Source: CAIUGU01 sp963819685
GTDB taxonomy: Bacteria; Pseudomonadota; Gammaproteobacteria; Steroidobacterales; Steroidobacteraceae
Assembly: GCA_963819685.1 (NCBI GenBank)
Contig: CAWFXI010000003.1
Span: 186,001-250,000, forward strand
Direction: 5' to 3'
Length of the DNA: 64,000 nt
Below are positions 48,506 through 61,000 of this stretch, piece by piece; the first letter of the stretch is position 1; every line of letters begins with the position of its first letter. Under the pieces are notes generated by a model. It saw only the letters and a list, made by a program, of their open reading frames with translations. It was not told where the DNA came from and did not search any database. A program made the translations under genes and the position numbers.

Positions 48506-50731
48506 ATGTTCGAGTGGCTGTTCAAATACCGGCAAGACGAATTCACTCATGGTGAGTTCGTCTTCGCGAGCACCTTGCCGCAGTGGGCGCTGTACGCTGC
48601 CTTTGCGGTCGGCGCGGCCGTCATCGCCGGATTCCTGTTACATCGCCGCGAGATGGCCCTGCCGAGGCTGTTGGCAATCGGCCTCCTGCAACTCGCGATG
48701 CTCGCGCTCGCACTCTTCATCGTCTGGGAACCATCGCTGGTCGTGCGTTCGCTGAAGGCGGGCGAAAATGCCATCGCGGTCATGCTCGATACGTCGGAGA
48801 GCATGGGGTTTGCGGATGGAGAGCAATCGAGGATGCAACAGGCGCAGGGGGCCCTGGCCTCGGATGCCTTCGCGCGTCTTGGGTCGGATTACTCATTGCG
48901 CCGCTTTTTCTTTTCGCGGGACGCCGTGGCGACCGACGATTTCGGCAAGCTTCCTGCGCCTGGCAGCGAAACAGCGGTCTCTGGTTCGTTATTGCAGGTA
49001 CTCCGGCAGGCGCGCACCAGTGCAGTCGGTGCAGTGGTCATCTTAAGCGACGGGGGTGACAACGAAGGCACGCTGGAAAGCGAGCAGCTCGCCGAGATCG
49101 CGAGCCTGGGGGTCCCCGTCCATACGATCGGAGTGGGCCGCGAGCGCGTGCCGGAAGACCTCGAGCTGCAGGAAGTGCTGGCGCCCGAACGCACGCTGCC
49201 AGGGACCACGTTGTCTGCCCGTGTCACGATCCGTCACGACGGCGCAGGCGTCGCGCGCCTCAAGGTCTACGACGGCGACAAGTTCCTCGCATCCCGCGAA
49301 ATCGCGCTGCCCGACACCGGCACCGTGACCACGGGCTTTGTCGATTTCGGCTTGCAGGAGCCGGGGTTCAGGGATCTCAATTTTTCGCTCGATGGCAAGG
49401 AAGGCGAGACCGAGCTGCGCAACAACGTGCGGGCACGTGTTGTCCAGGTGCCTGAAACCCCTTCGCGTATTCTGTATGTGGAAGGCGAGCCGCGCTGGGA
49501 ATACAAGTTCATGCGGCGCGCGCTGGACGATGACAAGAGCGTCAGACTGGTCTCGCTGCTGAGGGTCAGTCCGAACGGCTTCTATCGTCAGGGTGTCGAT
49601 GACCCCAAGGAACTGGAGAAGGGATTTCCGACGGAGGCCAGGGAGCTGTTCGGCTACGACGCGCTGATCATCGGCAATGTGCAGGCTGCCTGGTTTACGC
49701 CGGAGCAACAGCAGATGATTGCCGATTTCGTCAGTGAGCGTGGCGGCAGCCTGTTGATGCTCGCAGGGTCAAGCGGCCTCGGAGACGGCGGTTGGGTAAA
49801 TTCTGCGGTGGGCGAATTGCTTCCCGCACAACTGCCCGGGAACTCACCCAGTTTTCATCGCGAGCGTGCCTCTGTGGTGGTCACTGCGCGCGGCAGCCGT
49901 TCCCCAATGCTGCGCCTGAGCGACGATGATGCCGAGAATGGCCGGCTATGGGGCTCGTTGCCGGAGCTTGCCGACTACCAGGTGCTGGGTGCGCTGAAGC
50001 CGGCTGCCATCAGTCTGCTGAACGTTCGCATCGCTGACAAGCAGCAACCCTTGCTGGTGACCCAGTTGTTTGGCCGTGGACGCAGCTGGATTCTGGCCAC
50101 CGGCGGAACCTGGCGGTGGCAGATGAGTCTGCCCATTGAGGATCAGCGGCATGAGGCGTTCTGGCGGCAACTGGCGCGGGGCCTCGTCGCGGACACTCCG
50201 GAGCGCTTTGAGCTGACGGCGCGGTCGCGCGGTGATCACGTGCTGCTGCGCGCGGAAGTCCGTGACGAAAAGTACAAACCCCAGCAAGGAGTTACCGTGA
50301 CTGTTGTGGCCACTCCTGAAACCGGCGAGCCCCTGACCGTGGATCTCAGGCCATCGGCGGATCAGCCGGGTGTGTTCGAGGCGGATGTGGCGGCAGGCAG
50401 CTCGGGGCTGTTCTCGGTGGAAGCGATGGCGCGACGGGGCGGTGAAACGCTGGCAGCGACGCGCGTGGCGATCCGACATGAGTCGAGCCGTGCCGAGTAT
50501 TTTTCGGTGCGCCAGAACCGGACCCTGCTGGAGCAACTCGCCACGGTGACGGGTGGCCGTTACTGGACAGCCGATCAGCTCGATGGCTTGCCGGAAGCCA
50601 TTCGTTACTCCGCGGCGGGTGTTACCCAGCAGGAAATTCGGGCACTCTGGAACATGCCTGCCATCTTCCTGTTGCTGTTGCTGCTGAAGGCAGGCGAATG
50701 GTTGTTACGCCGTCGCTGGAGCGTAGTGTGA
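48506..50731 (+). CDS. Membrane von Willebrand A / amidotransferase-like protein (BatA-neighbour type)
   Basis: A 741-residue protein with two N-terminal helices (about 25-80) and one C-terminal helix (about 715-735). The vWA domain (about 90-240) has the metal-ion site DTSESM and the later Asp in ILSDGGD. A beta-sandwich follows, then a GATase1-like domain at about 330-460 (RILYVEGEPRWEYKFMRRAL, YDALIIGNVQAAWF, GGSLLMLAGSSG). Such proteins accompany MoxR ATPases, which can remodel vWA proteins, and presumably form part of an envelope complex. The stop overlaps the next GTG as GTGA. Confidence 0.85.
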   Translation: MFEWLFKYRQDEFTHGEFVFASTLPQWALYAAFAVGAAVIAGFLLHRREMALPRLLAIGLLQLAMLALALFIVWEPSLVVRSLKAGENAIAVMLDTSESMGFADGEQSRMQQAQGALASDAFARLGSDYSLRRFFFSRDAVATDDFGKLPAPGSETAVSGSLLQVLRQARTSAVGAVVILSDGGDNEGTLESEQLAEIASLGVPVHTIGVGRERVPEDLELQEVLAPERTLPGTTLSARVTIRHDGAGVARLKVYDGDKFLASREIALPDTGTVTTGFVDFGLQEPGFRDLNFSLDGKEGETELRNNVRARVVQVPETPSRILYVEGEPRWEYKFMRRALDDDKSVRLVSLLRVSPNGFYRQGVDDPKELEKGFPTEARELFGYDALIIGNVQAAWFTPEQQQMIADFVSERGGSLLMLAGSSGLGDGGWVNSAVGELLPAQLPGNSPSFHRERASVVVTARGSRSPMLRLSDDDAENGRLWGSLPELADYQVLGALKPAAISLLNVRIADKQQPLLVTQLFGRGRSWILATGGTWRWQMSLPIEDQRHEAFWRQLARGLVADTPERFELTARSRGDHVLLRAEVRDEKYKPQQGVTVTVVATPETGEPLTVDLRPSADQPGVFEADVAAGSSGLFSVEAMARRGGETLAATRVAIRHESSRAEYFSVRQNRTLLEQLATVTGGRYWTADQLDGLPEAIRYSAAGVTQQEIRALWNMPAIFLLLLLLKAGEWLLRRRWSVV

Positions 50732-51504
50732 GGACACGGAACCTGGCCCGGATCATTCCAGTGATGTTCGCTGCAGTGGTGCTGACACCTGTTTCGGCAT
50801 CGGCAGCGTTGTACGCGGTGATTGTCGAGGGTCTGGGGGGCGAGGCACAGTATTCCAGCCAGTTCCACGAACAGGTCGAAGTGCTGCGTGCAGCATCAGT
50901 ACCGCTCGCGACCGGCGGCGAAGTCAAGACGTTCACCGGCGCCGCTGCCACCCGCGAGGCCGTTCAGGCGCATTTGCGCAGCCTGGCGAAAACCGTCAAG
51001 CGCGATGATCGTGTGGCGGTGTACCTGGTGGGTCATGGCAGTTTCGATGGCCAGGAATGGAAGTTCAATCTCCCCGGTCCCGATCTCACGGGCCAGGACC
51101 TGGTCCGCCTGCTCGACGGACTGCCGACTGAAAACCAGTTGCTGGTGAGCACCGGCAGTGCCAGCGGTTCGCTTGCGGACGCGCTCAAGAAGGACTCGCG
51201 CGTGCTCATCACCGCCACGCGCAGCGGCAATGAACGCAACGCGACCCGCTTCGGCGGTGATTTCGCGGCAGCTTTCAAGGATCCGGCAGCAGACACCGAC
51301 AAGAGCGGCAGCATCAATGCGCAGGAGGCCTACGACTTTGCGTCGCGCCGGGTCGAGGACTACTTCAAGCGTGAAACGCGCATCGCCTCCGAACACCCCC
51401 GCATCGAAGGCACGCGCGCTGCGCGCTTCACGGTGGCTCAGCTGACGAACCGCAGTCGCGGTGCAGCCTTCGACAGATCCCGAGCGGCAGCGGCTTGTCC
51501 TTGA
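50728..51504 (+). CDS. Peptidase C13-like (legumain/caspase fold) protein lacking the catalytic Cys, with EF-hand loop
   Basis: An exported protein with a signal peptide (IIPVMFAAVVLTPVSASAA) and a C13-like fold. The His motif VAVYLVGHGSFDG has His103. At the position of the nucleophile, where C13 enzymes read A-C-E-S-G-S, this protein reads G-S-A-S-G-S (142-148), so Ser144 replaces Cys. Residues 189-200 (DTDKSGSINAQE) are a canonical EF-hand calcium loop. The start GTG 50728 overlaps the previous stop and puts the signal peptide at the terminus; ATG 50698 is possible. The frame ends at 51504, but a +1 break near 51455 likely hides the true C-terminus (next entry). Confidence 0.75.
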   Translation: MRTRNLARIIPVMFAAVVLTPVSASAALYAVIVEGLGGEAQYSSQFHEQVEVLRAASVPLATGGEVKTFTGAAATREAVQAHLRSLAKTVKRDDRVAVYLVGHGSFDGQEWKFNLPGPDLTGQDLVRLLDGLPTENQLLVSTGSASGSLADALKKDSRVLITATRSGNERNATRFGGDFAAAFKDPAADTDKSGSINAQEAYDFASRRVEDYFKRETRIASEHPRIEGTRAARFTVAQLTNRSRGAAFDRSRAAAACP

Positions 51505-51700
51505 GCGCGATGGCATCAATGCTCGTATCGAGGAGCTGCGGTTGCGCAAGGAGCGGATGGACGAGAGCGCGTACCTTGCTGATCTCGAGAAGCTGCTGCT
51601 GGAACTGGCGCAGGCAGAAGAAGGGATCGAGGCGCTGGATGGCGCCGCCGCGAAGCAGCCGGGCAGTGCGGGAGGAGGCAGCAATGCGCCGCAGGGCTGA
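51461..51700 (+). pseudogene. Frame-displaced C-terminal coiled coil of the C13-like protein
   Basis: An 80-codon open segment in the next frame: QPSTDPERQRLVLERDGI, then EELRLRKERMDESAYLADLEKLLLELAQAEEGIEALD. It is an uninterrupted coiled coil ending at the stop 51698-51700, just before the metallopeptidase start. It has no start codon with a ribosome site. Deleting one base near 51455 joins it to the C13-like gene, giving a protein of about 323 residues. It could be a separate small gene, but the fit with the preceding frame is better. Confidence 0.55.
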
Positions 51701-54000
51701 ACCTGCCTGGATGATCAGGGCGGTGCTGCTCGGTGCGCTGACGCTGGCGATGGCGGCGCAGGCCCGTGACATTCACTATGGTGCCGTGAGCGACGCTCGC
51801 CTCGCGGTCTGCGATGCAAGCGAATGGCAGGGGCGACACGCCGAGGCAACTACCTGCTATCGCGGGTTGCTGCAGTCGGGCACCGATGCCGCTGTCCACG
51901 CGGAAGCGATGTGGGCGCTTGGCGAACTCAAGACGGCCAATCAGCTCTTCCAGCAGGCTGCCGGAGCGCAGCCGAAGAATGCCCGCGTGCGCGCGCGGTG
52001 GGCGCGGCTTGTTCATCGATACGCATCAGGAGCAGGACGCGCTCAAGCTGTACGAGGAAGCGCTGGCGCTCGACGAGCAGGATGCCTTTGCGGCTGTTGG
52101 CATGGCGGAAGTGCTGGCACAGCGATTCGAGGCGCAGGCGACCGAACAGCTTGAACCCATCGCCAGCAACCCGGCCGCCCCTGCGGGTGCACGCATCAAG
52201 GCGAAGCTGTTGCAGGCTTCGCTCGCGCTTGAGAACGGCCGCAGCGCCGATACGGAGAAGCTGCTTGATGAGGCCGAGGCGCTGGCAACGACGCCGCAGT
52301 TGCCGAAACTCGAGATCTACGCGCTCAGGGCGGCTCTCGATTATTCGCGCAATCTTGACGAGAGCCCGTGGGTGGCGCGGGCGCTGAAGGAGAATCCACG
52401 CTTTGGTGCGATCCATTCGACGCCGGCGTATTTCTACATGATCAAGCGGCGCATGCGCGAGGCCATCGATCTCTACAGGAAAGCCGTCGCCGTACAGCCC
52501 GATCTGTGGGACGCGCGCGTCGAGCTTGGCAGCAATCTGCTGCGGGACAATCAGGTGACACTGGCCCGTGAGCAACTCGAGGCCGCCTACAAGGGCGATC
52601 CTTACAATCCGCGCACGGTCAATACGTTGCGGCTGCTCGACTCCTTCAGCAATTTCGATCTCAAGGCCTGGCCGGAGCCCGTGGCTGCTGCTCCCGGCAG
52701 CAAGGCAGCGCTCACGAAGCCCGAGATCCTCATGCGGCTGCACAAGAAGGAAAGTGCAGTGCTCGAGCGCTACGTGCGGCGCCTCGCGATGCAGAGCATC
52801 GAGACGTTTGCGAAGCGCTACAACTTCATGCTGGAAGAGCCTGTGGTCATCGAGCTGTATCCCGATCACGAGGACTTCGCCGTGCGCACTGCCGGCATGC
52901 CTGGCCTCGGGTTGCTGGGTGCGACTTTCGGCTATCTGCTGGCGATGGACTCACCGTCATCGCGCGCAGTGAATGAATTTCACTGGGGCTCCACGCTGTG
53001 GCACGAGATGGCGCACGTGTTCACGCTCGGCGCCACTGAACACCGCGTGCCGCGCTGGTTCAGCGAAGGTGTTTCGGTGTTCGAGGAATGGCGGACCGGA
53101 CCCATCAAGGGAATCCTGATCCCGGGTTACGTGTACGAGGCATTCGCCGCGGACAAGATCCTGCCCGTCGACCAGCTCGATGAAGGCTTCATCCGACCCG
53201 AGTATCCGGAACAGGTGATGGTGTCGTACATGCAGGCGGGACTCGTCTGCGAATTCATCGATCGGGAGTTCGGCTTCGACAAGCTGGCAACGATGCTTAC
53301 CAAATACCGCCGCGGTGAAGATACTGCTGCGGCGATCCAGTCTGCGCTCGGCATTTCACCGGCGGATTTCGACAAGCGCTTCAAGGCGTTTGTGAACAGC
53401 CAGTTCGCCACGGTTTTCAAGGGACTCGAATCCTGGAAGGCCGCGCGCAAGACAGCCACTGAAGCAGTCGCCAAGTCCGACTGGAATGCGGCCATCCCCG
53501 CCGCACAGCGAGCGATCGAGATCATGCCGCAGGATGTCGAGGCCGGCAGTCCCTATGTCGTGCTGGCGCGCGCTTACATCGAAACCAAACAGAACGAGCA
53601 GGCGCTCTCGACACTGGAAAGCTATTGGCGCAGAGGCGGCTACGATCCGGGGGCGTTGCGCGTGCTGGCTGACCGGCTGCATGAAGCCAAACGTCCTGTT
53701 GATGCCGTGGCGGTCATGCAGAGCATCAACTACGTCGCACCCTTCGACTACGACCAGCACGGCGTCCTCGGTGACTGGCTGCTGGAAGTTGGTCGGCCGC
53801 AGGACGCTCTCGATGAATTTGCAGTGGCGCTGGCGCTCAACGCTCCCGACAAGGCCGGTACGCACTACCGTCTGGCACAGGCCTACAAGGCGCTGAATCA
53901 GCCTCAGGATGCGCGCAAGCACCTGCTTGCCGCGCTTGAAGTTGCTCCGGGGTACCGGCCCGCACAACGATTGCTGCTCGACCTTTCCCGTCCCAACTGA
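51684..54000 (+). pseudogene. TPR metallopeptidase (gluzincin, peptidase MA-like), one frame break
   Basis: A protein of about 770 residues. The start ATG 51684 has GGAGGAGG upstream and a signal peptide (IRAVLLGALTLAMAAQARD). TPR-like repeats run to about residue 330. Near 52010 the frame changes; removing one T gives ARWARLFIDTHQEQDALKLYEEAL. The zinc site is STLWHEMAHVFTL with WFSEGVSVFEE supplying the Glu, a complete HExxH gluzincin set, so it is probably active. Further TPR repeats close the protein (SPYVVLARAYIETKQNEQAL, AGTHYRLAQAYKALNQ). It is predicted periplasmic. The neighbouring genes suggest that the MoxR-type ATPase controls or is served by it. Confidence 0.82.
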
Positions 54001-54036
54001 ACTTCCCCCTCACGCGCATACGAAGAAGCATTTCTC

Positions 54037-55055
<1,019 letters not shown>

Positions 55056-55056
<1 letters not shown>

Positions 55057-55967
55057 TGAACGCCACGGCTTCCACGTCAGGGCAGGGGACACGGCTGCTG
55101 CAGCCGGAGGTGCTGGCAGGCCTCGCCAACCTTGACCTCATTGCCCGCGCGGCCGTCGAGGGCTTTCTGATCGGGCTGCATCGCTCGCCGTTCTTCGGCT
55201 TCAGCCAGGAGTTTGCCGAGTACCGCGCCTACGCCGAGGGTGACGACCCGCGCTTCATCGACTGGAATGTCTATGCCCGCAGCGATCGTACCTACATCAA
55301 GCGCTTTCTCGGCGAGACCAACAGTCACCTGATGGTGCTGCTCGATGCGAGTGCCTCGATGGGCTACGGCACGGGTCCCGTGACCAAACTGCGCTACGCA
55401 CAGATCCTGGCAGCGAGCCTCGCGTACATCGCGTCCCGGCAGCACGACGCCGTCGGCGTGATGGTGTTCGATGAGGAAGTGCGAGCCTATCGGCCACCTT
55501 CGGGTCGCAGCAAGCTGCACGGCCTGCTGCACACGATTGACGCGGTCACCCCGTCGCGCAAGACGGATCTGGCGAAACCCTTCAGCCGGTTCCGCGAACA
55601 CATCGCGAAGCGCGGCATGGTCGCGGTCGTTTCCGATTTCTATTGCGACCCGCAGGCGCTGATCGAAGGCGTCAAGCCGCTGGCGTTCCAGGGGCAGGAC
55701 GTGATCCTGTTCCAGGTGCTGGACCCGAGCGAGCTGCATCCGGAGTTGAAGGAAGCGGCTCTGCTTGAAGACATGGAAACCGGGCAGACCGTGGAGGTTT
55801 CCCCCGCATTCATGAAGAAGGATTATCCCGAGCGCATCCAGGCGCACATCCGCTCACTGCAGGAAGCCGCTGCCGGCATTGGCGCCGATCACGTGCTCCT
55901 CGAGACCACCGCACCGCTCGATGTGCCTTTGCGCAATTATCTGCTGTTCAGGCAGCGCCGCCGATGA
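55056..55967 (+). CDS. DUF58 domain protein (vWA-related)
   Basis: A 303-residue cytoplasmic protein. The DUF58 signature FFGFSQEFAEYRAYAEGDDPRFIDWNVYARSDRTYIKRF is at about 48-88, followed by a vWA-like region with MVLLDASASMGYG (metal site) and VAVVSDFY. Encoded beside MoxR in most bacteria and thought to be its client. Overlaps the preceding and following genes by ATGA, so it is translationally coupled to both. Confidence 0.93.
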
Positions 55968-58015
55968 ACTTTCTCGCGCCACTGTTCCTCGCAGGTCTTG
56001 GCGCCATAGCGTTGCCGGTGTGGCTGCATCTGCTGCAGACGCAGACGCCCGAGCGGCAGCCATTCAGTTCCGCGATGCTGCTCAAGATGTCCGAGCAGCG
56101 TATCCATCTGCGTCGCCGCCTGCGTTACCTCACGTTGCTGGCGCTGCGTATCGCGCTGTTTGTACTCGCCGCGCTCGCCTTCGCCCAGCCGCTGTGGCAA
56201 CGCTCGGCAACGACGGCGACGGCCGGAGACAGCCGGGAGCATCTCATCGTCATCGATACGTCACTGTCCATGGGACAGGGCGATCGCATGGCGCGAGCCG
56301 TGACCGAAGCTCGCGGCATCATCGATGGACTTGGGGCAGGCGACACCGCGCGGCTGGTCACTGCCGGCGAAAGCGTCGATATCGTTGCGACATCGGTGCC
56401 CTCGACTGCAGCGGCTCCTGATACCCACACCGCTTTGACAGCGGCGCTCGACACGGTGCGGGCGGGTGCAGGCCGACTCGACTTCGGTGTGCTGGCAGCG
56501 GGTATGAGTGAACTCGCGGGCACCGGCACCGAGCCGGTCGTGCTTCACCTGATCAGTGATTTCCAGGCGAGCGGCCTGCCTTCGCAGTTCGGGGCGCTGA
56601 TCCCGCGGCCTTTGGCCAATCGTACACAGGAGCTCAAGCTGCATCCGCTTGCCGACGCGGCGGCAGCAAACTGGGCGGTCGACTATCTGCGGCGGAGTGC
56701 GAAGGGAATCGATGTTGGCGTGCGGGGCTATCACACGACCCCCGCCGAAGTGACCGTCACAGTGAGTCTCAACGCCGCAAGGGAAGAACGACAAACCCGC
56801 TCGATACCTGCAGGTGGCGCCCTCGAATATTCGTTCGCGTTGCCCGATGTCGCATTCGCTCCGGGCGACAATCGCATCATGGCCAGCATCGCGGGCGTGG
56901 ATCAATTGCCGGCCGATGACAAGCGCTACCTCGTCGTGCCAAACGTACCGGCGGTTCCGGTTGCGTTGTTGACCAGTCGTGTCCAGGCGCCATTGGTCAG
57001 GTATCTGTCGACGGCCTTTGCCACAGCCGCTCGCCAGTACCGCGTTGAGCCGGCAAATCCTGCATCCTTCGATGCCCGAACGCTGGAGCGGTCCCCGTGG
57101 GTGATTGCCGACGATCTCGGCGCGGTCAGTCCGGCATTGGCGACGACACTGACCGACTATGTAATGAAGGGAGGGTCGCTGTTTGCTGCAGTGAGCGAAC
57201 GTTCCCTTGCCCTTGATACGCTGCCGGTGACCGGGCATCGCGTGGTCAAGGGAGAGGCCGCGGCACGGGCAGGGCAGCCATTCAGCGTCGGCAGGATCGA
57301 CAGCAGTCACCCACTACTCGCGGCCACCGATGGCTGGCGGGGCATCAGCGTCACACGATTGTTACCGGTCGACGTTCTGGAGGGGGACCGGGTGCTGATT
57401 GCGATGGAGGATGGCCGGCCTCTTCTGATTGAACGCTCGCTGGGCGAGGGACGCATCCTGCTGCTGACCACCAGCCTTGATAACACCTGGAACGACTTGC
57501 CCGTGCATCCCGTGTTCGTCAGTTTCATTGCCGAGATCGCCCGTTACCTGTCTGGCGAGCAGACATTGAACCGGCAGCAGATCGCCGGGTCCAACCTGCC
57601 GCTGTCAGTGACCGGGGGGGCGTCCGGGCAGGTCGTCGACCCCGAGGGGCGCACCATTCTGTCGCTTGCGGACACCCTGCGGGCCCAGGAAGTACGACTC
57701 AGGCAGTTGGGTTTCTATCAGGTCTATACTCCGGGCAAGGAGACGCTGGTCGCCGTCAATGCAGATCCGCGCGAGTCGGATCTGGAGCCCATCACGGCAG
57801 AACAGATCAGTCGTTGGCAGCAAGCGGCGGTTGTCGCGCCGCAGGAAGCGGTCAGTGCAGAGCAAACGCAAGTGACTCCGCCGCCGATCGAGTTGTGGCG
57901 TTACCTGCTGATGCTGCTGGCGCTGGTCGTGGTCGCGGAATCGTTGCTCGGCAATCGCTATCTCAATGGCCACCTGCATGGCCTTGAATCGGATGCAGGG
58001 AGGGCATCGTCATGA
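55964..58015 (+). CDS. BatA-type N-terminal double-helix membrane protein with vWA
   Basis: A 683-residue protein. The first 90 residues are the BatA/aerotolerance N-terminal domain (FLAPLFLAGLGAIALPVWLHLLQ, then a second helix LTLLALRIALFVLAALAFAQPLW). A vWA domain follows (LIVIDTSLSM and LHLISDFQASG). A beta-rich periplasmic part has a GATase-like fold at about 330-470. One helix near 650 closes the protein. It is a paralogue in layout of the 741-residue protein upstream in the operon. Probably a periplasmic scaffold of the MoxR system. Confidence 0.87.
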   Translation: MNFLAPLFLAGLGAIALPVWLHLLQTQTPERQPFSSAMLLKMSEQRIHLRRRLRYLTLLALRIALFVLAALAFAQPLWQRSATTATAGDSREHLIVIDTSLSMGQGDRMARAVTEARGIIDGLGAGDTARLVTAGESVDIVATSVPSTAAAPDTHTALTAALDTVRAGAGRLDFGVLAAGMSELAGTGTEPVVLHLISDFQASGLPSQFGALIPRPLANRTQELKLHPLADAAAANWAVDYLRRSAKGIDVGVRGYHTTPAEVTVTVSLNAAREERQTRSIPAGGALEYSFALPDVAFAPGDNRIMASIAGVDQLPADDKRYLVVPNVPAVPVALLTSRVQAPLVRYLSTAFATAARQYRVEPANPASFDARTLERSPWVIADDLGAVSPALATTLTDYVMKGGSLFAAVSERSLALDTLPVTGHRVVKGEAAARAGQPFSVGRIDSSHPLLAATDGWRGISVTRLLPVDVLEGDRVLIAMEDGRPLLIERSLGEGRILLLTTSLDNTWNDLPVHPVFVSFIAEIARYLSGEQTLNRQQIAGSNLPLSVTGGASGQVVDPEGRTILSLADTLRAQEVRLRQLGFYQVYTPGKETLVAVNADPRESDLEPITAEQISRWQQAAVVAPQEAVSAEQTQVTPPPIELWRYLLMLLALVVVAESLLGNRYLNGHLHGLESDAGRASS

Positions 58016-61000
58016 GCTGGGAAGAAGCAGGCGGCGCAACCGCCCGACTCGAAGGCTATCTCGCCGCATTCCGGTCGCGGCTGAAGCGCATGCGCCTGGC
58101 TCGTGGAGTGGCTGCGCTGGCCGCTGCTGCCCTGATCATCACGGTGATCGGCGTCGCGCTCGCCATCCGTGCCGGATTTCTTGCCGATGTCTTCATTGTC
58201 ACGCGGCTGCTCCTGGTCGTGGTGCTGGCGCTGCTCGCTGCCTGGCTGATTGTGCTGCCGCTGCGCAAGATCAATCGCGGCGCCATCGACGAAATCGAAG
58301 GGCGGACGCCTGCACTCGGCGGCCGGGTCGAGACCTACGCGGGCATGCAGGAACGGGGCAATCCTTTCGTGGACCTGCTCGCCGAGGACACCCTCGCGGT
58401 TGCAGCCGAGTACCCGGTCGAGCGACAGGTCAAGCCCACCGAACTCGGGCTGCCCGCTGCGATCGGCGGAGTCTGCGTGGCTGCGCTGCTGTGGCTCGCC
58501 ATAGCAGGACCGGGACTCTTTTCCTACGGCGTACGACACCTGTGGGCAGGCTGGGCGGTGTCGGATCTGTTGCCGCCGCAGAGCATTGTCGTCACGCCGG
58601 GCGATGAAGCCGTGCGTCGGGGCGGCAGCGTACCGTTGCTCGCCGAGATGAAGGGCTTCGATCCCGCCACTGCCAAGGTGCATGCGCGCATCGGCAGCGG
58701 CGAATGGGAAGAAGTCGACATGGCCCGCACGCAGCGGGGCTTTGAATTCACGTTCTTCTCCGTGCGCGAGCCGCTTGAATACTACGTCGCTGCCGCAGGG
58801 GCGCGCAGTCCTTCGTACCAGGTCTCGGTGGTGGATCTGCCAAGCGTTGGTAATCTGCGTCTGACGCTGAATTATCCCAAGTGGACCGGGCGAGGGCCGG
58901 AAGTCAAGGATCCGGGCGGTGACATCAACACCGTGTCCGGCACCGGTGTGGATCTCGAGATCACCGCGGATGCTCCGCTGCCGGCCGCCGAGCTGGTGCT
59001 GAACGACAAGGCCGTGCCGATGACCACGGACGGCGTCAACGGCAAGACGCGCTTTGACGTGACAACCGATGGCCGCTACTACGTTGCCGCTCGCATAGGC
59101 AGCGAGCAGGTGCGGCTGACCGACGACTACTTCATCAGGATCCTGCCCGACGGCAAGCCCGAGATCCGCATGTCGCGGCCAGGGCGTGACTGGAATGCCA
59201 GCCGCATCGAGGAAGTCACGGCACGTGTGGAAGCCACGGATGACTTTTCGCTGACTTCATTGGAGCTCAAGTATTCGGTCAATGGCGGTGACTGGCAGAC
59301 CGTCAAGCTGCCGGTGAACGGTCGCGAGACGAAAACCGATCATGTCCTGGCACTTGAGTCGATGAGTACGGTGGATCTCGGCAAGCAGGAGTCGCGCCCG
59401 CTTGCCCCGGGCGATCTCATTGCCTACTACGCCATTGCCAGGGATCGCCGCCAGACCGCCCAGACAGACATGTTCTTCGTCGACGTGCGGCCGTTCGATC
59501 GACGCTACTCGCAGTCGCAGGCAGGAGGCGGCGGGGGTGGAGGCGGTGGCGGTGGTCAGGAATCCGAGATCTCGCAGCGGCAGCGCGAGATCATCGTGTC
59601 CACGTGGAATCTGCTCAGGGAACCGCAAGGGCGCGAAGGCCGCAGCGGCACGGTGCGCGACAACGCCACGTTGCTGGCAGACCTGCAGAAAACCCTGTCG
59701 GAGCAGGCAAGGACGCTGGCCGAGCGCGCGAATGCGCGCGAGCTGAATGCCGATCCGCAGATCGCCGGCTTCGTCGAAAACATGACCAAGGCTGCTGCCG
59801 CGATGGAGCCCGCCGCAGAGCGGCTGTCGGCCATCGATCTTGAAAAGGCCCTCCAGCCTGAACAGCAGGCGCTGCAATACCTGCTGCGCGCTGAAGCGGC
59901 GTTCACTGATGTGCAGTTGGCCATGCAGCAGGGTGGCGGCGGTGGAGGCGGACAGGCCGGCCGCGACCTGGCGGACATGCTCGAGATCGAGATGGACCTG
60001 GAGAAGAACCAGTACGAGACGGGCAGCCCGGCATCGCTCGAGGCGAACAACGGCGCGGAAGAGCTGGATGAAATCGGGCGCAAGTTGCAGGAACTGGCGC
60101 GCCGCCAGGAACAGCTCGCCGCGAGCGCCCGTCAGCAACAGCAGCTCACCGCCGCGCAACGGTGGCAGCAGGAATCGTTGCGTCGCGAAGCCGAGGAGTT
60201 ACAGAGGCGCGTCGAGAACCTGCAGAGGCAAGCATCGAACGGCCAGCAGCCGCAGTCCGGGCAGCAATCGGGTCAGCAGTCAGGGCAGCAGTCCGGGCAA
60301 TCCGGGCAACAGGGGGGCCAATCCCAGGCCACGGCACGCAGACTTGAAAGCGCCATCCGCGCGATGAATGAAGCCGGTGAAGCGATGCAGAACGGCACGG
60401 AAGGTGCTGATCGCGAGCGCGCGAACAAGGCCGCGAGCGAAGCGCAGCGGCAGCTGGCTCAGGCACGGGACGAGCTCGCGAGGCAGCAGCAGCAGTCACT
60501 CGAGAATTCGCTGTCGAACATGGCTGGGCGGGCCGGCGAAATGTATGAGCAACAGCGCGAGATCGATCAGGAGTTGCAGGAATCGGTGCGCAAGCTGCTG
60601 TCGACCCGGGCGGCCGGCAGTCGTGAACAGAGCGGCCTTACAGAAGAACAGGAAGAGCGCCTGGCAGGTGCCAAGACCGAACTGGGTGAGAACCTCGACA
60701 GTCTTGAGAGGGATATCACGAACTCCGCCCGCAAGCTGGGCGACACGGAAAAGGGCGCGGCTGCGGCCCTCGAAGGCGCCGCCAAGGACCTGCGTGACTC
60801 GCAGTTGCAGGCGCGCATCGCCATTGCAGCCGATTACATTCGTCGCGGTGGTGCGGCGTACGTGGCGGGTAGCGAAAGTGCGGTGACGGATGGTTTGAGA
60901 GATCTGCGCGACCAGTTGCGCCGCGCGCAATCGATGGCAGGCGGCGCTGAGGGTGAAGCGGGTGATTCCGCTGATGAAGCGCTGTCGCGAGTACAGGCAT

